A DNA stretch of 64,000 bases, taken from JAEVLT01 sp050496765. Its GTDB lineage: Bacteria > Bacillota > Bacilli > Bacillales > Cytobacillaceae. Of the stretch, positions 23,868 through 33,149 are shown piece after piece. Numbering within the stretch: position 1 is the first letter of the stretch; each line of letters opens with the position of its first letter. The DNA lies in assembly GCF_050496765.1 (NCBI RefSeq), contig NZ_JBNWEO010000017.1:124001-188000 (forward strand), in the 5' to 3' direction. A program made the position numbers and the translations under genes. The notes under the pieces were generated by a model. The model did no database searches and was not told the origin of the DNA. It saw nothing but the letters and a program-made list of their open reading frames with translations.

Positions 23868-26303
23868 ATGATGTTCGGCCGTTTTACTGAAAGAGCCCAA
23901 AAGGTGTTGGCGTTGGCACAGGAAGAAGCAATTCGTCTAGGACATAACAATATTGGCACGGAGCATATTTTGCTTGGACTAGTAAGGGAAGGTGAAGGAA
24001 TTGCTGCAAAAGCTCTTTATGGTCTTGGCCTTGGAGCAGAAAAAATTCAAAAAGAAGTAGAAAATTTAATTGGGAAAGGCCAAGATACTTCACAAACGAT
24101 TCATTATACACCAAGGGCTAAAAAAGTGATTGAGCTTTCAATGGATGAAGCACGCAAGCTAGGACATTCATATGTCGGAACAGAGCATATTTTACTCGGA
24201 TTAATCCGGGAAGGCGAAGGTGTGGCTGCAAGGGTTCTAAACAATCTTGGAGTAAGCCTGAATAAAGCACGTCAGCAAGTCCTGCAGTTATTAGGAAGCA
24301 ACGAAACTGGAGGACACCAAGGCGGTGCATCGGCAAATGCGAATACCCCAACATTAGACAGCCTTGCCCGCGATCTTACCGCAATTGCCCGTGAAGGCAG
24401 CTTGGATCCAGTCATCGGCCGTGCAAAAGAAATTCAGCGGGTCATTGAGGTGCTCAGCCGCCGGACGAAAAACAACCCCGTCTTAATCGGCGAACCGGGC
24501 GTTGGAAAAACGGCGATTGCTGAAGGGCTTGCCCAGCAAATCGTGAATAATGAAGTCCCAGAGATTCTGCGTGACAAGCGCGTTATGACCCTTGATATGG
24601 GAACCGTGGTTGCAGGCACAAAGTATCGAGGTGAATTTGAGGATCGCTTAAAGAAAGTAATGGACGAAATCCGTCAAGCAGGCAATATTATTTTGTTTAT
24701 TGATGAGCTTCATACGTTAATTGGTGCCGGCGGTGCTGAAGGTGCAATTGATGCCTCCAATATTCTAAAGCCTTCTTTAGCCCGAGGCGAGCTGCAATGC
24801 ATCGGAGCAACGACGCTTGATGAATATCGGAAATACATTGAAAAAGATGCTGCACTGGAACGGCGTTTTCAGCCAATCCGTGTTGATGAACCGACCCTTG
24901 AAGAATCGATTCAAATTTTACAAGGTTTGCGGGATCGTTATGAGGCTCACCATCGCGTGTCCATTAAAGATGATGCGATTGAAGCAGCGGTTAAACTGTC
25001 CGACCGCTATATTTCCGACCGCTTTTTACCGGACAAAGCAATCGACTTAATTGATGAAGCCGGTTCAAAAGTGCGGCTTCGTTCCTACACAACGCCGCCG
25101 AATCTAAAGGAATTGGAAGCAAAGTTGGAAGAAGTCCGAAAAGAGAAGGATGCAGCAGTGCAAAGCCAGGAATTTGAAAAAGCAGCTTCATTGAGAGATT
25201 CGGAACAGCGGTTGCGTGAACAGCTCGAAGAAACGAAAAAGAACTGGAAAGAAAAACAAGGACAAGAAAATAGTGAAGTTACAGTTGAAGATATTGCAAA
25301 CGTCGTTTCCAGCTGGACGGGAATCCCGGTCTCCAAACTGGCACAAACAGAAACAGAAAAGCTGTTAAACTTGGAAGAGATTTTACATTCGCGCGTGATT
25401 GGTCAAGAAGAGGCTGTCAAAGCAGTGTCGAAGGCTGTTCGCCGTGCGAGGGCAGGATTAAAGGATCCAAAGCGGCCAATTGGCTCATTTGTCTTCCTTG
25501 GTCCGACTGGTGTTGGTAAAACAGAACTTGCCCGTGCCCTTGCCGAGGCAATGTTTGGCGACGAGGATGCGATGATTCGCATTGATATGTCGGAGTATAT
25601 GGAAAAACATTCAACATCACGGCTAGTCGGTTCACCTCCGGGATATGTCGGCTATGAAGAAGGCGGACAATTAACGGAAAAAGTTCGCAGAAAGCCTTAC
25701 TCCGTTATTCTGCTTGATGAAATAGAAAAAGCGCATCCAGATGTCTTCAATATTCTATTGCAAGTATTGGAAGATGGCCGCTTAACAGATTCAAAAGGCA
25801 GAACCGTTGATTTCCGCAATACCGTTTTGATTATGACTTCCAATGTGGGCGCAGAGGCTCTTAAACGGAACAAGTACGTTGGATTTAATATTCAAGACGG
25901 CGAGCAGGATTATAAAGATATGAAGAGCAAGGTGATGGAAGAGCTGAAAAAAGCATTCCGCCCTGAATTCTTAAACCGGATTGATGAAATCATTGTTTTC
26001 CATGCGCTAGAGAAAAAACATTTACAGGAAATTGTTACGCTGCTATCTGATCAGCTAATTAAACGTCTAAAAGAAATGGATATTTCGATTGAATTAACAG
26101 ATGCAGCGAAAGATAAAATTTCAAAAGAAGGCTATGATCCGGAATATGGAGCACGTCCGCTTCGCCGTGCGATTCAAAAGCACATTGAAGACCGCCTTTC
26201 AGAAGAGCTTTTAAGAGGAACATTAAAAATAGGGCAGCATACGGTAATTGATGTAGCTGATGATGAGTTTGTTGTCCGGACACAAACAAGTCTTGTCAAA
26301 TAA
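23868..26303 (+). CDS. clpC: ATP-dependent Clp protease ATP-binding subunit ClpC
   Basis: AAA+ unfoldase that feeds substrates, including phospho-arginine proteins, to ClpP. In order: two Clp_N repeats (residues 1-145), AAA1 with Walker A GEPGVGKT (near 208-215), a UVR/coiled-coil M-domain region (about 410-470), AAA2 with Walker A GPTGVGKT (near 545-552) and Walker B LLDEIEKAHPDV, and the C-terminal D2-small domain. 811 residues, as in B. subtilis. The start is ATG 23868 behind AAGGAGG. It ends the ctsR operon; transcription is then stopped by a hairpin at 26341. Confidence 0.97.
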   Translation: MMFGRFTERAQKVLALAQEEAIRLGHNNIGTEHILLGLVREGEGIAAKALYGLGLGAEKIQKEVENLIGKGQDTSQTIHYTPRAKKVIELSMDEARKLGHSYVGTEHILLGLIREGEGVAARVLNNLGVSLNKARQQVLQLLGSNETGGHQGGASANANTPTLDSLARDLTAIAREGSLDPVIGRAKEIQRVIEVLSRRTKNNPVLIGEPGVGKTAIAEGLAQQIVNNEVPEILRDKRVMTLDMGTVVAGTKYRGEFEDRLKKVMDEIRQAGNIILFIDELHTLIGAGGAEGAIDASNILKPSLARGELQCIGATTLDEYRKYIEKDAALERRFQPIRVDEPTLEESIQILQGLRDRYEAHHRVSIKDDAIEAAVKLSDRYISDRFLPDKAIDLIDEAGSKVRLRSYTTPPNLKELEAKLEEVRKEKDAAVQSQEFEKAASLRDSEQRLREQLEETKKNWKEKQGQENSEVTVEDIANVVSSWTGIPVSKLAQTETEKLLNLEEILHSRVIGQEEAVKAVSKAVRRARAGLKDPKRPIGSFVFLGPTGVGKTELARALAEAMFGDEDAMIRIDMSEYMEKHSTSRLVGSPPGYVGYEEGGQLTEKVRRKPYSVILLDEIEKAHPDVFNILLQVLEDGRLTDSKGRTVDFRNTVLIMTSNVGAEALKRNKYVGFNIQDGEQDYKDMKSKVMEELKKAFRPEFLNRIDEIIVFHALEKKHLQEIVTLLSDQLIKRLKEMDISIELTDAAKDKISKEGYDPEYGARPLRRAIQKHIEDRLSEELLRGTLKIGQHTVIDVADDEFVVRTQTSLVK

Positions 26304-26340
26304 AGGTTTACACTTTAACCATTATTAAAGGGAAACTGAT

Positions 26341-26388
26341 AAGAGGTACACGTAAATATTGTTCATCGTGTACCTCTTTGTATTTTTA
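26341..26388 (+). terminator. Terminator after clpC
   Basis: AAGAGGTACACG (26341-26352) pairs perfectly with CGTGTACCTCTT (26367-26378) and is followed by TGTATTTTT. It shows that the true radA start lies downstream, at 26407. Confidence 0.85.
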
Positions 26389-26406
26389 ATGGAAGGAAGA
26401 AAGTTG

Positions 26407-27789
26407 ATGGTAAAAAGAAAAACGAAGTTCATGTGTCAGGCATGCGGCTATGAATCACCCAAATGGATGGGAAAATGCCCTGGCTGTGGAGAGTGGAACA
26501 AAATGGTGGAAGAAGTCGAAGTGACAGGATCCAACCGTCGTGGAGCGTTTGCCCATTCGCAGGGGGGAACAGCTGCTTTGTCAAAACCTGCCCCCATTAC
26601 TTCGATCGAAACAGTGAGTGAGCCGAGAGTCCTGACAGACTTAAAAGAATTGAACCGTGTTTTGGGCGGCGGCGTCGTAAAGGGATCCCTTGTGTTAATT
26701 GGCGGTGACCCGGGGATTGGGAAATCAACGCTGCTGTTGCAAGTTTCTTCACAGTTGGCAAGAAAGGGCAATAAAGTTTTGTACATATCGGGAGAAGAAT
26801 CCTTAAGACAAACGAAATTGCGTGCCGACCGATTGGCTATTTCGGCAGATACGCTCTTTGTCTATGCTGAAACGAATCTGGAACAGATCAATCGAACGAT
26901 TGAAAATGAAAGCCCGGGATTTGTCATCATAGATTCGATTCAAACGATTTATCATCCGGAAGTCACTTCTGCACCGGGTAGCGTTTCCCAAGTCCGAGAA
27001 TGTACGGCCGAGTTAATGAGAATCGGTAAAACGAAAGGGATTGCCATCTTTATCGTCGGGCATGTGACAAAAGAGGGTTCGATCGCCGGACCGAGATTGC
27101 TGGAACATATGGTCGATACCGTTCTTTATTTCGAAGGGGAAAGGCATCATACGTACAGAATCTTGCGGGCTGTCAAAAACCGTTTCGGTTCGACCAATGA
27201 AATGGGCATCTTTGAAATGAAAGAATTTGGGCTGGAAGAGGTCGAGAACCCTTCAGAGATTTTCCTTGAAGAAAGGTCACGCGGAGCGGCAGGGTCCACT
27301 GTTGTTGCTTCAATGGAGGGAACACGTCCCGTATTAGTGGAAATCCAGGCATTGATTTCACCGACAAGTTTTGGAAATCCAAGGCGAATGGCAACGGGCA
27401 TTGATCATAACAGGGTCCCTTTATTGATGGCTGTTTTAGAAAAAAGGGTGGGAATGCTTCTGCAAAATCAAGATGCCTATTTGAAGGTTGCTGGAGGAGT
27501 AAAATTAGATGAGCCGGCAATTGATTTAGCGATTGCTGTCAGCATTGCTTCCAGCTTCCGGGATAAGCCGACGAAGCCAACGGACTGCTTTATTGGAGAA
27601 GTGGGATTAACGGGTGAAATCAGAAGGGTATCGCGAGTTGAGCAGCGGGTTCAAGAGGCTGCAAAGCTAGGGTTTGAACGAGTCATTTTACCTAGAAATA
27701 ATCTAAGTGGATGGCAAGCTCCGGCAGGGATTGAACTGATTGGGGTTTCATCTGTTCGCGAAGCGTTAAGGGCAGCATTTGGCGAATAA
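26407..27789 (+). CDS. radA: DNA repair protein RadA
   Basis: RecA-like DnaB-type helicase/branch-migration factor in homologous recombination. An N-terminal zinc finger (CQACG...CPGCG, residues 10-30), a RecA-like ATPase with Walker A GGDPGIGKST (about 98-107), the RadA-specific KNRFGSTNE motif (about 260) and a C-terminal Lon protease-like domain. I start it at ATG 26407 (GGAAGG upstream), 460 residues; the longer in-frame extension runs through the clpC terminator. In B. subtilis disA follows directly; here yacL follows instead. Confidence 0.95.
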   Translation: MVKRKTKFMCQACGYESPKWMGKCPGCGEWNKMVEEVEVTGSNRRGAFAHSQGGTAALSKPAPITSIETVSEPRVLTDLKELNRVLGGGVVKGSLVLIGGDPGIGKSTLLLQVSSQLARKGNKVLYISGEESLRQTKLRADRLAISADTLFVYAETNLEQINRTIENESPGFVIIDSIQTIYHPEVTSAPGSVSQVRECTAELMRIGKTKGIAIFIVGHVTKEGSIAGPRLLEHMVDTVLYFEGERHHTYRILRAVKNRFGSTNEMGIFEMKEFGLEEVENPSEIFLEERSRGAAGSTVVASMEGTRPVLVEIQALISPTSFGNPRRMATGIDHNRVPLLMAVLEKRVGMLLQNQDAYLKVAGGVKLDEPAIDLAIAVSIASSFRDKPTKPTDCFIGEVGLTGEIRRVSRVEQRVQEAAKLGFERVILPRNNLSGWQAPAGIELIGVSSVREALRAAFGE

Positions 27790-28040
27790 ATCACTGAAAG
27801 GTTAAAGAAGCCATTTCTGATTGGGGGATGGAAAAAGGTCGTTGATTATCGCTTTGGAAGTATGCTAGAATAGATGATTTTGCTTATATTTGACAGTCGA
27901 TTTTTCCGATGCTACCCTAAGAGAAGAAAAGGATTTAGTTTGGGTGTTGTTTACATTTTTGTTTCAATTGGAAAAAATATGTGTGATAAAAGGTTTCAAA
28001 TCAGGGATTATGTTTATAATGAGTAAAAGGAGGTGAAGGA
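27790..28040 (+). other. radA-yacL intergenic region; disA absent
   Basis: No ORF is visible. Possible promoters for yacL are TTGACA (27890-27895) with a poor TACCCT 17 bp on, and TATAAT at 28015-28020 lacking a good -35. A disA gene of about 1.1 kb would be expected here from B. subtilis synteny, and no remnant is recognisable. Confidence 0.6.
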
Positions 28041-29132
28041 ATGTTAAAACGTATTGTTCAAGTGTGTTTCCTGATCACTGGGGGAACACTTGGTATTTTG
28101 TTAATTCCGCAGCTATTATCATTAGTAAACATGGGTAACATTCCGGCGATCAATAACTCGTATGTTACGGTTATTCTTGGTGCTATTATTTTTTATCTTA
28201 TAACTTTTTGGGCAGTGGATTATGTCATTGATTTTATAAAATGGGCAGAGGATTCACTTGTGAAAGTTCCTGTTGCAGACGTGCTGTTTGGCAGTGTCGG
28301 GTTGATTTTCGGGCTACTGGTTGCTTTTCTCATCGGATTTGCGCTCAATGCCATCAAGCTGCCAATTTTAAATACCGTTGCACCAATTTTGCTGACACTA
28401 TTGTTTGGCTATTTAGGTTTTCAAGTTGGATTTAAAAAACGGGATGAATTGTTGAGCCTGTTTACAAACCGAATTGGTAAAAAGAAAACGGGTGAAGAGG
28501 AAAGTGAAAAGATAATAGCCGGAAGTTCATTCAAAATTTTAGACACAAGCGTAATTATTGATGGGCGTATTGCTGATATTTGCCAGACGGGCTTTTTAGA
28601 AGGGACGATTGTCATTCCGCATTTTGTCCTTGAGGAACTGCAACATATTGCCGATTCTTCCGATGTGTTAAAACGAAACCGCGGCCGAAGAGGTCTTGAT
28701 ATTTTAAACAGAATTCAAAAAGAACTGGCAATCAAAGTAGAGATTTATGAAGGCGATTTTGAAGAAATTCAGGAAGTTGACAGCAAGCTGGTCAAACTGG
28801 CAAAATTAACAAATGGTATTCTTGTTACCAATGATTTTAACTTAAACAAAGTATGTGAACTGCAAAATGTGATGGTGTTGAATATTAATGATTTGGCAAA
28901 TGCGGTGAAGCCTGTTGTTTTGCCTGGAGAAGAGTTAAGTGTTCAAGTCATTAAAGACGGCAAAGAGTATCACCAAGGAGTCGCCTATTTGGATGATGGG
29001 ACGATGATTGTTGTCGAAGAAGGCCGGGAATACATTGGAAAACGCATCGATGTGCTTGTCACAAGTGTGCTGCAAACTTCTGCAGGACGGATGATTTTTG
29101 CCAAACCAAAGTTATTGGAAAAAGCATTATAA
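28041..29132 (+). CDS. yacL: PIN/TRAM domain membrane protein (YacL-like)
   Basis: Predicted membrane-bound nuclease-like protein of unknown role, conserved in Gram-positives. Four hydrophobic segments (about residues 6-26, 42-62, 80-102 and 110-130) are followed by a basic linker, a PIN domain starting at ILDTSVIIDGR (about 172) with further acidic residues through VTNDFNLNK, and a C-terminal TRAM domain (about 298-355) likely to bind RNA. 363 residues. The start is ATG 28041 behind AAGGAGGTG. In B. subtilis it follows disA. Confidence 0.9.
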   Translation: MLKRIVQVCFLITGGTLGILLIPQLLSLVNMGNIPAINNSYVTVILGAIIFYLITFWAVDYVIDFIKWAEDSLVKVPVADVLFGSVGLIFGLLVAFLIGFALNAIKLPILNTVAPILLTLLFGYLGFQVGFKKRDELLSLFTNRIGKKKTGEEESEKIIAGSSFKILDTSVIIDGRIADICQTGFLEGTIVIPHFVLEELQHIADSSDVLKRNRGRRGLDILNRIQKELAIKVEIYEGDFEEIQEVDSKLVKLAKLTNGILVTNDFNLNKVCELQNVMVLNINDLANAVKPVVLPGEELSVQVIKDGKEYHQGVAYLDDGTMIVVEEGREYIGKRIDVLVTSVLQTSAGRMIFAKPKLLEKAL

Positions 29133-29225
29133 TGGCCTTTTTTCAATTTTATTCCTTTAGAAAAAAGAAACACGCAAGTATAGGCCAGTTAAGCTTGCGC
29201 TGAATCAACAGAATGGGGTTTTAGT

Positions 29226-29927
29226 ATGGCTTACCAGGTCATTATTCCGGCTGCGGGCCAAGGAAAAAGGATGGGAGCGGGAAAAAACAAGCTTCTGATC
29301 GAATTAAATGGGGTGCCAGTATTTATTCATACCCTAATGGTGTTTGAAAAGGACGAACGATGTGATGGAATGATTGTTGCCATTCATCCCCAGGATGAAG
29401 AGGAGTTTGTTTCATTGCTTAAACGATATAAAATTGCCAAAGTAAAACGCTTGGTACACGGCGGCGAAGAGCGCCAGCATAGCATATATCATGCCCTTAA
29501 AACGATGCAGACAGACGGAATCGTCCTTGTTCATGACGGTGCTAGGCCATTTATCAAAAAGGAATTTATCCATCGTTTAACAGAGGCGGCAGAAAAAACG
29601 GGGGCTGCGATTATCGGAGTTCCCGCAAAAGATACGATGAAGATTGTCAAGGATTCCGTTGTCGTTGAAACGGTTGAAAGATCCAGCTTGTGGGTTGTCC
29701 AAACACCACAAGCTTTTCGTATGTCCATTTTATTACAAGCATATGGGCAGGCTGAGAAGGATCGGTTTGTTGGGACAGATGATGCCAGTCTTGTTGAGCG
29801 AATTGCTGTGCCGGTTTCAATCGTTGAAGGGGATTACGATAATATTAAACTGACGACCCCGGAAGACTTATTTTTTGCCGAAGCGATCTTAAAAAAGCAA
29901 AATCGATTTAAAAAAAGGGGTTGTTGA
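29226..29927 (+). CDS. ispD: 2-C-methyl-D-erythritol 4-phosphate cytidylyltransferase
   Basis: Third enzyme of the non-mevalonate (MEP) isoprenoid pathway: CTP plus MEP gives CDP-methylerythritol. The N-terminal IPAAGQGKRMG loop binds CTP; HDGARPF and the GVPAKDT region follow; IKLTTPEDL lies near the C terminus. 233 residues, usual length. The start is ATG 29226. Its stop is 2 bases before the ispF start, so the two are coupled, as in most Bacillaceae. Confidence 0.96.
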   Translation: MAYQVIIPAAGQGKRMGAGKNKLLIELNGVPVFIHTLMVFEKDERCDGMIVAIHPQDEEEFVSLLKRYKIAKVKRLVHGGEERQHSIYHALKTMQTDGIVLVHDGARPFIKKEFIHRLTEAAEKTGAAIIGVPAKDTMKIVKDSVVVETVERSSLWVVQTPQAFRMSILLQAYGQAEKDRFVGTDDASLVERIAVPVSIVEGDYDNIKLTTPEDLFFAEAILKKQNRFKKRGC

Positions 29928-29929
29928 AC

Positions 29930-30409
29930 ATGTTCCGAATTGGACAAGGCTTTGACGTACATCAATTAGTAGAGAGCCGGCCGCTTGTAATCGGCGGGAT
30001 TTCAATTCCCTATGAAAAAGGACTGCTCGGTCATTCCGATGCAGATGTCCTTTTGCATACGATTGCGGATGCCTGCCTTGGAGCAATCGGTGAGGGGGAT
30101 ATCGGGAAACACTTTCCGGATACAGATCCACTTTTTAAAGACGCGGATTCTGCCAAGCTCCTGGAAACGGTCTGGGCGCTTGTAAAGCAAAAAGGGTATG
30201 AGCTGGTGAATGCAGATTGTACGATTATTGCGCAAAAACCAAAGATGGCACCCTATATCGAGCAGATGAAAAAAAGGATTGCTGAACTGCTTGAGGCCCA
30301 GCCGGGGCAAGTGAATGTGAAAGCTACAACAACTGAGAAATTGGGCTTTACAGGAAGAGAAGAGGGAATTGCTTCGCAAGCCGTTGTACTGCTAATGAAA
30401 GTTCAGTAA
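29930..30409 (+). CDS. ispF: 2-C-methyl-D-erythritol 2,4-cyclodiphosphate synthase
   Basis: Cyclises the CDP-methylerythritol phosphate made downstream of IspD. It has the zinc ligands in GFDVHQ (D8, H10), the conserved LGHSDADVLLH with a further histidine ligand, the TTEKLGFTGREEGIA active-site segment and a C-terminal AVVLL strand. ATG 29930 (AAAGGGG upstream) is preferred over TTG codons at 29921/29924; 159 residues. It is the last gene of the pair; a hairpin repeat follows. Confidence 0.96.
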   Translation: MFRIGQGFDVHQLVESRPLVIGGISIPYEKGLLGHSDADVLLHTIADACLGAIGEGDIGKHFPDTDPLFKDADSAKLLETVWALVKQKGYELVNADCTIIAQKPKMAPYIEQMKKRIAELLEAQPGQVNVKATTTEKLGFTGREEGIASQAVVLLMKVQ

Positions 30410-30438
30410 GTCACTGTTGAAGTGTCAATGGGACGAAC

Positions 30439-30491
30439 AATCAGTGGGGGAGGAAGAAAACCGCCGCTGATTGAAGTTTCACTTTATCGTT
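30439..30491. repeat. ATCAG hairpin repeat upstream of gltX (inverted copy of the lysS element start)
   Basis: AATCAGTGG (30439-30447) pairs with CCGCTGATT (30464-30472). The 25 bases 30467-30491 are the exact reverse complement of 7323-7347. The poor T tract argues against a simple terminator, although it could end the ispDF message on either strand. Confidence 0.75.
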
Positions 30492-30550
30492 CAGAATCAC
30501 AATGGTAAAATGAATCAGAGAAAAATCAGATGGTTTCAGGAGGTCCGGTA

Positions 30551-32008
30551 ATGTCAAATGAAGTTCGCGTACGGTACGCACCAAGTCCAACAGGATTTTT
30601 GCATATCGGCAATGCTCGTACCGCACTGTTTAATTATTTATTTGCACGCAGCCAAGGCGGAAAATTCATTATCCGCATTGAAGATACAGATCAAAAGCGA
30701 AATGTGGAAGGTGGAGAACAAAGCCAGCTAAAATATTTAAAGTGGCTTGGAATTGATTGGGATGAAAGTGTCGATGTCGGCGGCGAATATGGGCCATATC
30801 GTCAATCGGAACGCAATGAAATCTATCAAAGCTACTATCAGCAATTACTCGGCAATGGACAGGCTTATAAGTGCTACTGCAGTGAGGAAGAACTTGAGGC
30901 GGAGCGCGAAGAGCAAATGGAACGGTGCGAAACGCCGCATTATTCAGGCAAATGCCGCCATCTGACGGCAGAGGAACGATCTCGCTTGGAAGCGCAAGGG
31001 AGAAAACCAAGCATTCGTCTGAAAGTTCCTGAAGGCAAAACCTACACGTTTGATGATATGGTAAAGGGCGTTGTCTCATTTGAATCTGAAGGCCTTGGGG
31101 ACTGGGTGATGATTAAAAAAGACGGAACCCCAACTTATAACTTTGCGGTTGCGATCGATGACCATTTAATGAACATCAGCCATGTTCTGCGCGGGGATGA
31201 CCATATTTCCAACACGCCAAAGCAGTTAATGGTATATGAGGCATTGGGCTGGGAGCCGCCGAAGTTCGGCCATATGACCCTCATTGTCAATGAAAGCCGG
31301 AAAAAGCTAAGTAAACGCGATGGGTCGATCATCCAATTTATTGAACAATACGAAGAGTTAGGCTATCTGCCAGAGGCGCTTTTTAATTTCATTGCACTGC
31401 TTGGCTGGTCACCGCAGGGGGAGGAAGAAATTTTTTCGAAAGATGAATTTATTCGAATTTTTGATGCGGCTCGCTTGTCAAAATCACCTGCGCTATTTGA
31501 TAAAAATAAGCTGACCTGGATGAACAATCAATACGTGAAAAAAGCGGATCTCGACAAGGTAGTGGCAATTTCGCTTCCGCATTTGATTAAAGCGGGCAAA
31601 CTTCCGGAAAAAATGAATGAAGAGCAAGCCGCCTGGGCACGAAGCCTCATTGAATTATTCCAGGAAAAAATGAGCTACGGCGCCGAAATTGTTGAATTAA
31701 CGGATATGTTCTTTAAGGATGAAGCAGAATATGAGGAAGAAGCGAAGGAAATAGTAGCTGGTGAACAGGTGCCAGAAGTACTTTCTGCATTTGCTCAGGA
31801 GCTGGAGCAGCTTGCATCCTTTAAAGCAGATGAAATTAAGGCAGCGATGAAAGCTGTACAGAAAGCAACCGGACAGAAGGGGAAAAATCTGTTTATGCCG
31901 ATTCGGGCGGCAGTGACAGGGCAGACGCACGGACCTGATTTGCCAAAAGCGATTGAGTTATTGGGTAAGGAAAAAGTGCTGACACGGATTCGCAATATTA
32001 TTAGTTAA
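30551..32008 (+). CDS. gltX: Glutamyl-tRNA synthetase (non-discriminating type expected)
   Basis: Class I synthetase charging tRNA-Glu; in bacilli the enzyme also mischarges tRNA-Gln for the amidotransferase pathway. The ATP-binding HIGN motif (FLHIGNARTALFNY, near residue 15) and KLSKR loop (near 255) are clear. Cysteines in YKCYCSEEEL...ERCE...GKC suggest a structural zinc site. ATG 30551 is chosen because the AGGAGGT site lies inside the longer in-frame extension; 485 residues. Downstream is a T-box that controls cysE/cysS separately. Confidence 0.96.
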   Translation: MSNEVRVRYAPSPTGFLHIGNARTALFNYLFARSQGGKFIIRIEDTDQKRNVEGGEQSQLKYLKWLGIDWDESVDVGGEYGPYRQSERNEIYQSYYQQLLGNGQAYKCYCSEEELEAEREEQMERCETPHYSGKCRHLTAEERSRLEAQGRKPSIRLKVPEGKTYTFDDMVKGVVSFESEGLGDWVMIKKDGTPTYNFAVAIDDHLMNISHVLRGDDHISNTPKQLMVYEALGWEPPKFGHMTLIVNESRKKLSKRDGSIIQFIEQYEELGYLPEALFNFIALLGWSPQGEEEIFSKDEFIRIFDAARLSKSPALFDKNKLTWMNNQYVKKADLDKVVAISLPHLIKAGKLPEKMNEEQAAWARSLIELFQEKMSYGAEIVELTDMFFKDEAEYEEEAKEIVAGEQVPEVLSAFAQELEQLASFKADEIKAAMKAVQKATGQKGKNLFMPIRAAVTGQTHGPDLPKAIELLGKEKVLTRIRNIIS

Positions 32009-32080
32009 CATTTAAGCGAAAATATAATATAGTAAAAGAAAAAACGAATAAGAAAAAATGTAGAAGAGGAAAAGTAAAAA

Positions 32081-32313
32081 AACGATGCTTTTTAGAGAGA
32101 ACCATCATCGGCTGAAAGTGGTTCAAGCTACTCGTTTTTTGAAGTGCACCTTGGAGTCCCGGGTCGAAAGAGGTTTAACGAGTAGATTTGGGCGGCAGCC
32201 TTCCGTTAACAGGACAAAGTTGAGACCATTTACTTCCCGTTTTGGTGAGGGGGCCTAAACAGAGTGGAACCGCGCCGAAGCGTCTCTGTCGTTTATGACA
32301 GGGACGCTTTTTT
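32081..32313 (+). promoter_or_regulatory. Cysteine-specific T-box riboswitch
   Basis: Leader that senses uncharged tRNA-Cys and controls cysE-cysS. The specifier codon TGC (32145-32147) sits in the typical GAA-x-TGC-AC context after the stem I structures. The T-box AGAGTGGAACCGCG (32261-32274) would pair with the tRNA acceptor end. The competing terminator has a 13-bp stem (32278-32290 with 32297-32309) and a T run to 32313. B. subtilis has a Cys T-box at the same place. The stretch 32314-32480 to cysE contains nothing else I recognise. Confidence 0.93.
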
Positions 32314-32480
32314 GCTAATCGGGATGGATTCGGAAGGCGGAAATGACGATGTCTTTGCAGCGGTTCGGCAGTTGGACGTGTTTGATTGATTGAGGGTCAG
32401 GGATATGCATGGATCGACAGGACAGCTAGGGATGGGTTTTGTGAAAAGCATTTAAGGAAGAATGATGGGGGGAAAAGCAA

Positions 32481-33149
32481 ATGTTTAAACGGTTAAAAGA
32501 AGATCTGGAAGTGGTGTTTGAACAGGATCCTGCCGCAAGGAATTATTTTGAGGTCATCTTAACGTATTCGGGTTTGCATGCCATATGGTACCACCGGCTT
32601 GCCCATGCCCTGTATAAGCGGAAATTTTATTTTTTGGCAAGAGCAGTATCGCAGTTCAGCCGGTTTTTAACGGGAATTGAAATTCACCCTGGAGCCAAAA
32701 TTGGCCGCCGGTTCTTTATCGATCACGGCATGGGCGTTGTGATTGGTGAAACCTGTGAAATTGGCGACAATGTGACCGTTTTCCAGGGAGTCACCCTTGG
32801 CGGTACAGGAAAAGAAAAAGGTAAGCGGCATCCAACGATCATGGACAATGCGTTAATTGCGACTGGAGCAAAAGTCCTCGGCTCTATCACGATTGGAGAA
32901 AATTCAAAAATCGGTGCGGGCTCAGTCGTTTTAAAAGACGTTCCTCCCAACTCGACGGTTGTCGGGGTTCCCGGAACGGTTGTTATCCAAGATGGCAAGC
33001 GGGTGAAAAAAGATTTCAATCACCGGGACCTGCCTGATCCGATCTCAGACCACTTTAAGGCATTAGAAGCAGAGGTGGCCCGATTAAGAGAAATGCTGGA
33101 ACAGGTGAAGAATGAAAGGAGTAAGCAGTATGACAATTCAACTTTATAA
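32481..33149 (+). CDS. cysE: Serine O-acetyltransferase
   Basis: Makes O-acetylserine from serine and acetyl-CoA, the substrate of CysK (encoded at 1435). A short N-terminal helical part precedes the left-handed beta-helix of hexapeptide repeats: IHPGAKIGRRFFIDHGMGVV, then IGETCEIGDNVTVFQGVTLG, with catalytic aspartate-histidine in FIDHG. 222 residues, close to the B. subtilis size. The start is ATG 32481 with a GGGGGGAAA site. Its last 20 bases overlap cysS, so both genes answer to the Cys T-box. Confidence 0.95.
   Translation: MFKRLKEDLEVVFEQDPAARNYFEVILTYSGLHAIWYHRLAHALYKRKFYFLARAVSQFSRFLTGIEIHPGAKIGRRFFIDHGMGVVIGETCEIGDNVTVFQGVTLGGTGKEKGKRHPTIMDNALIATGAKVLGSITIGENSKIGAGSVVLKDVPPNSTVVGVPGTVVIQDGKRVKKDFNHRDLPDPISDHFKALEAEVARLREMLEQVKNERSKQYDNSTL

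Noticed and set aside
27173..27520. ORFs on the - strand inside radA
   Set aside because: Antisense shadow frames of a gene with clear RadA domains.
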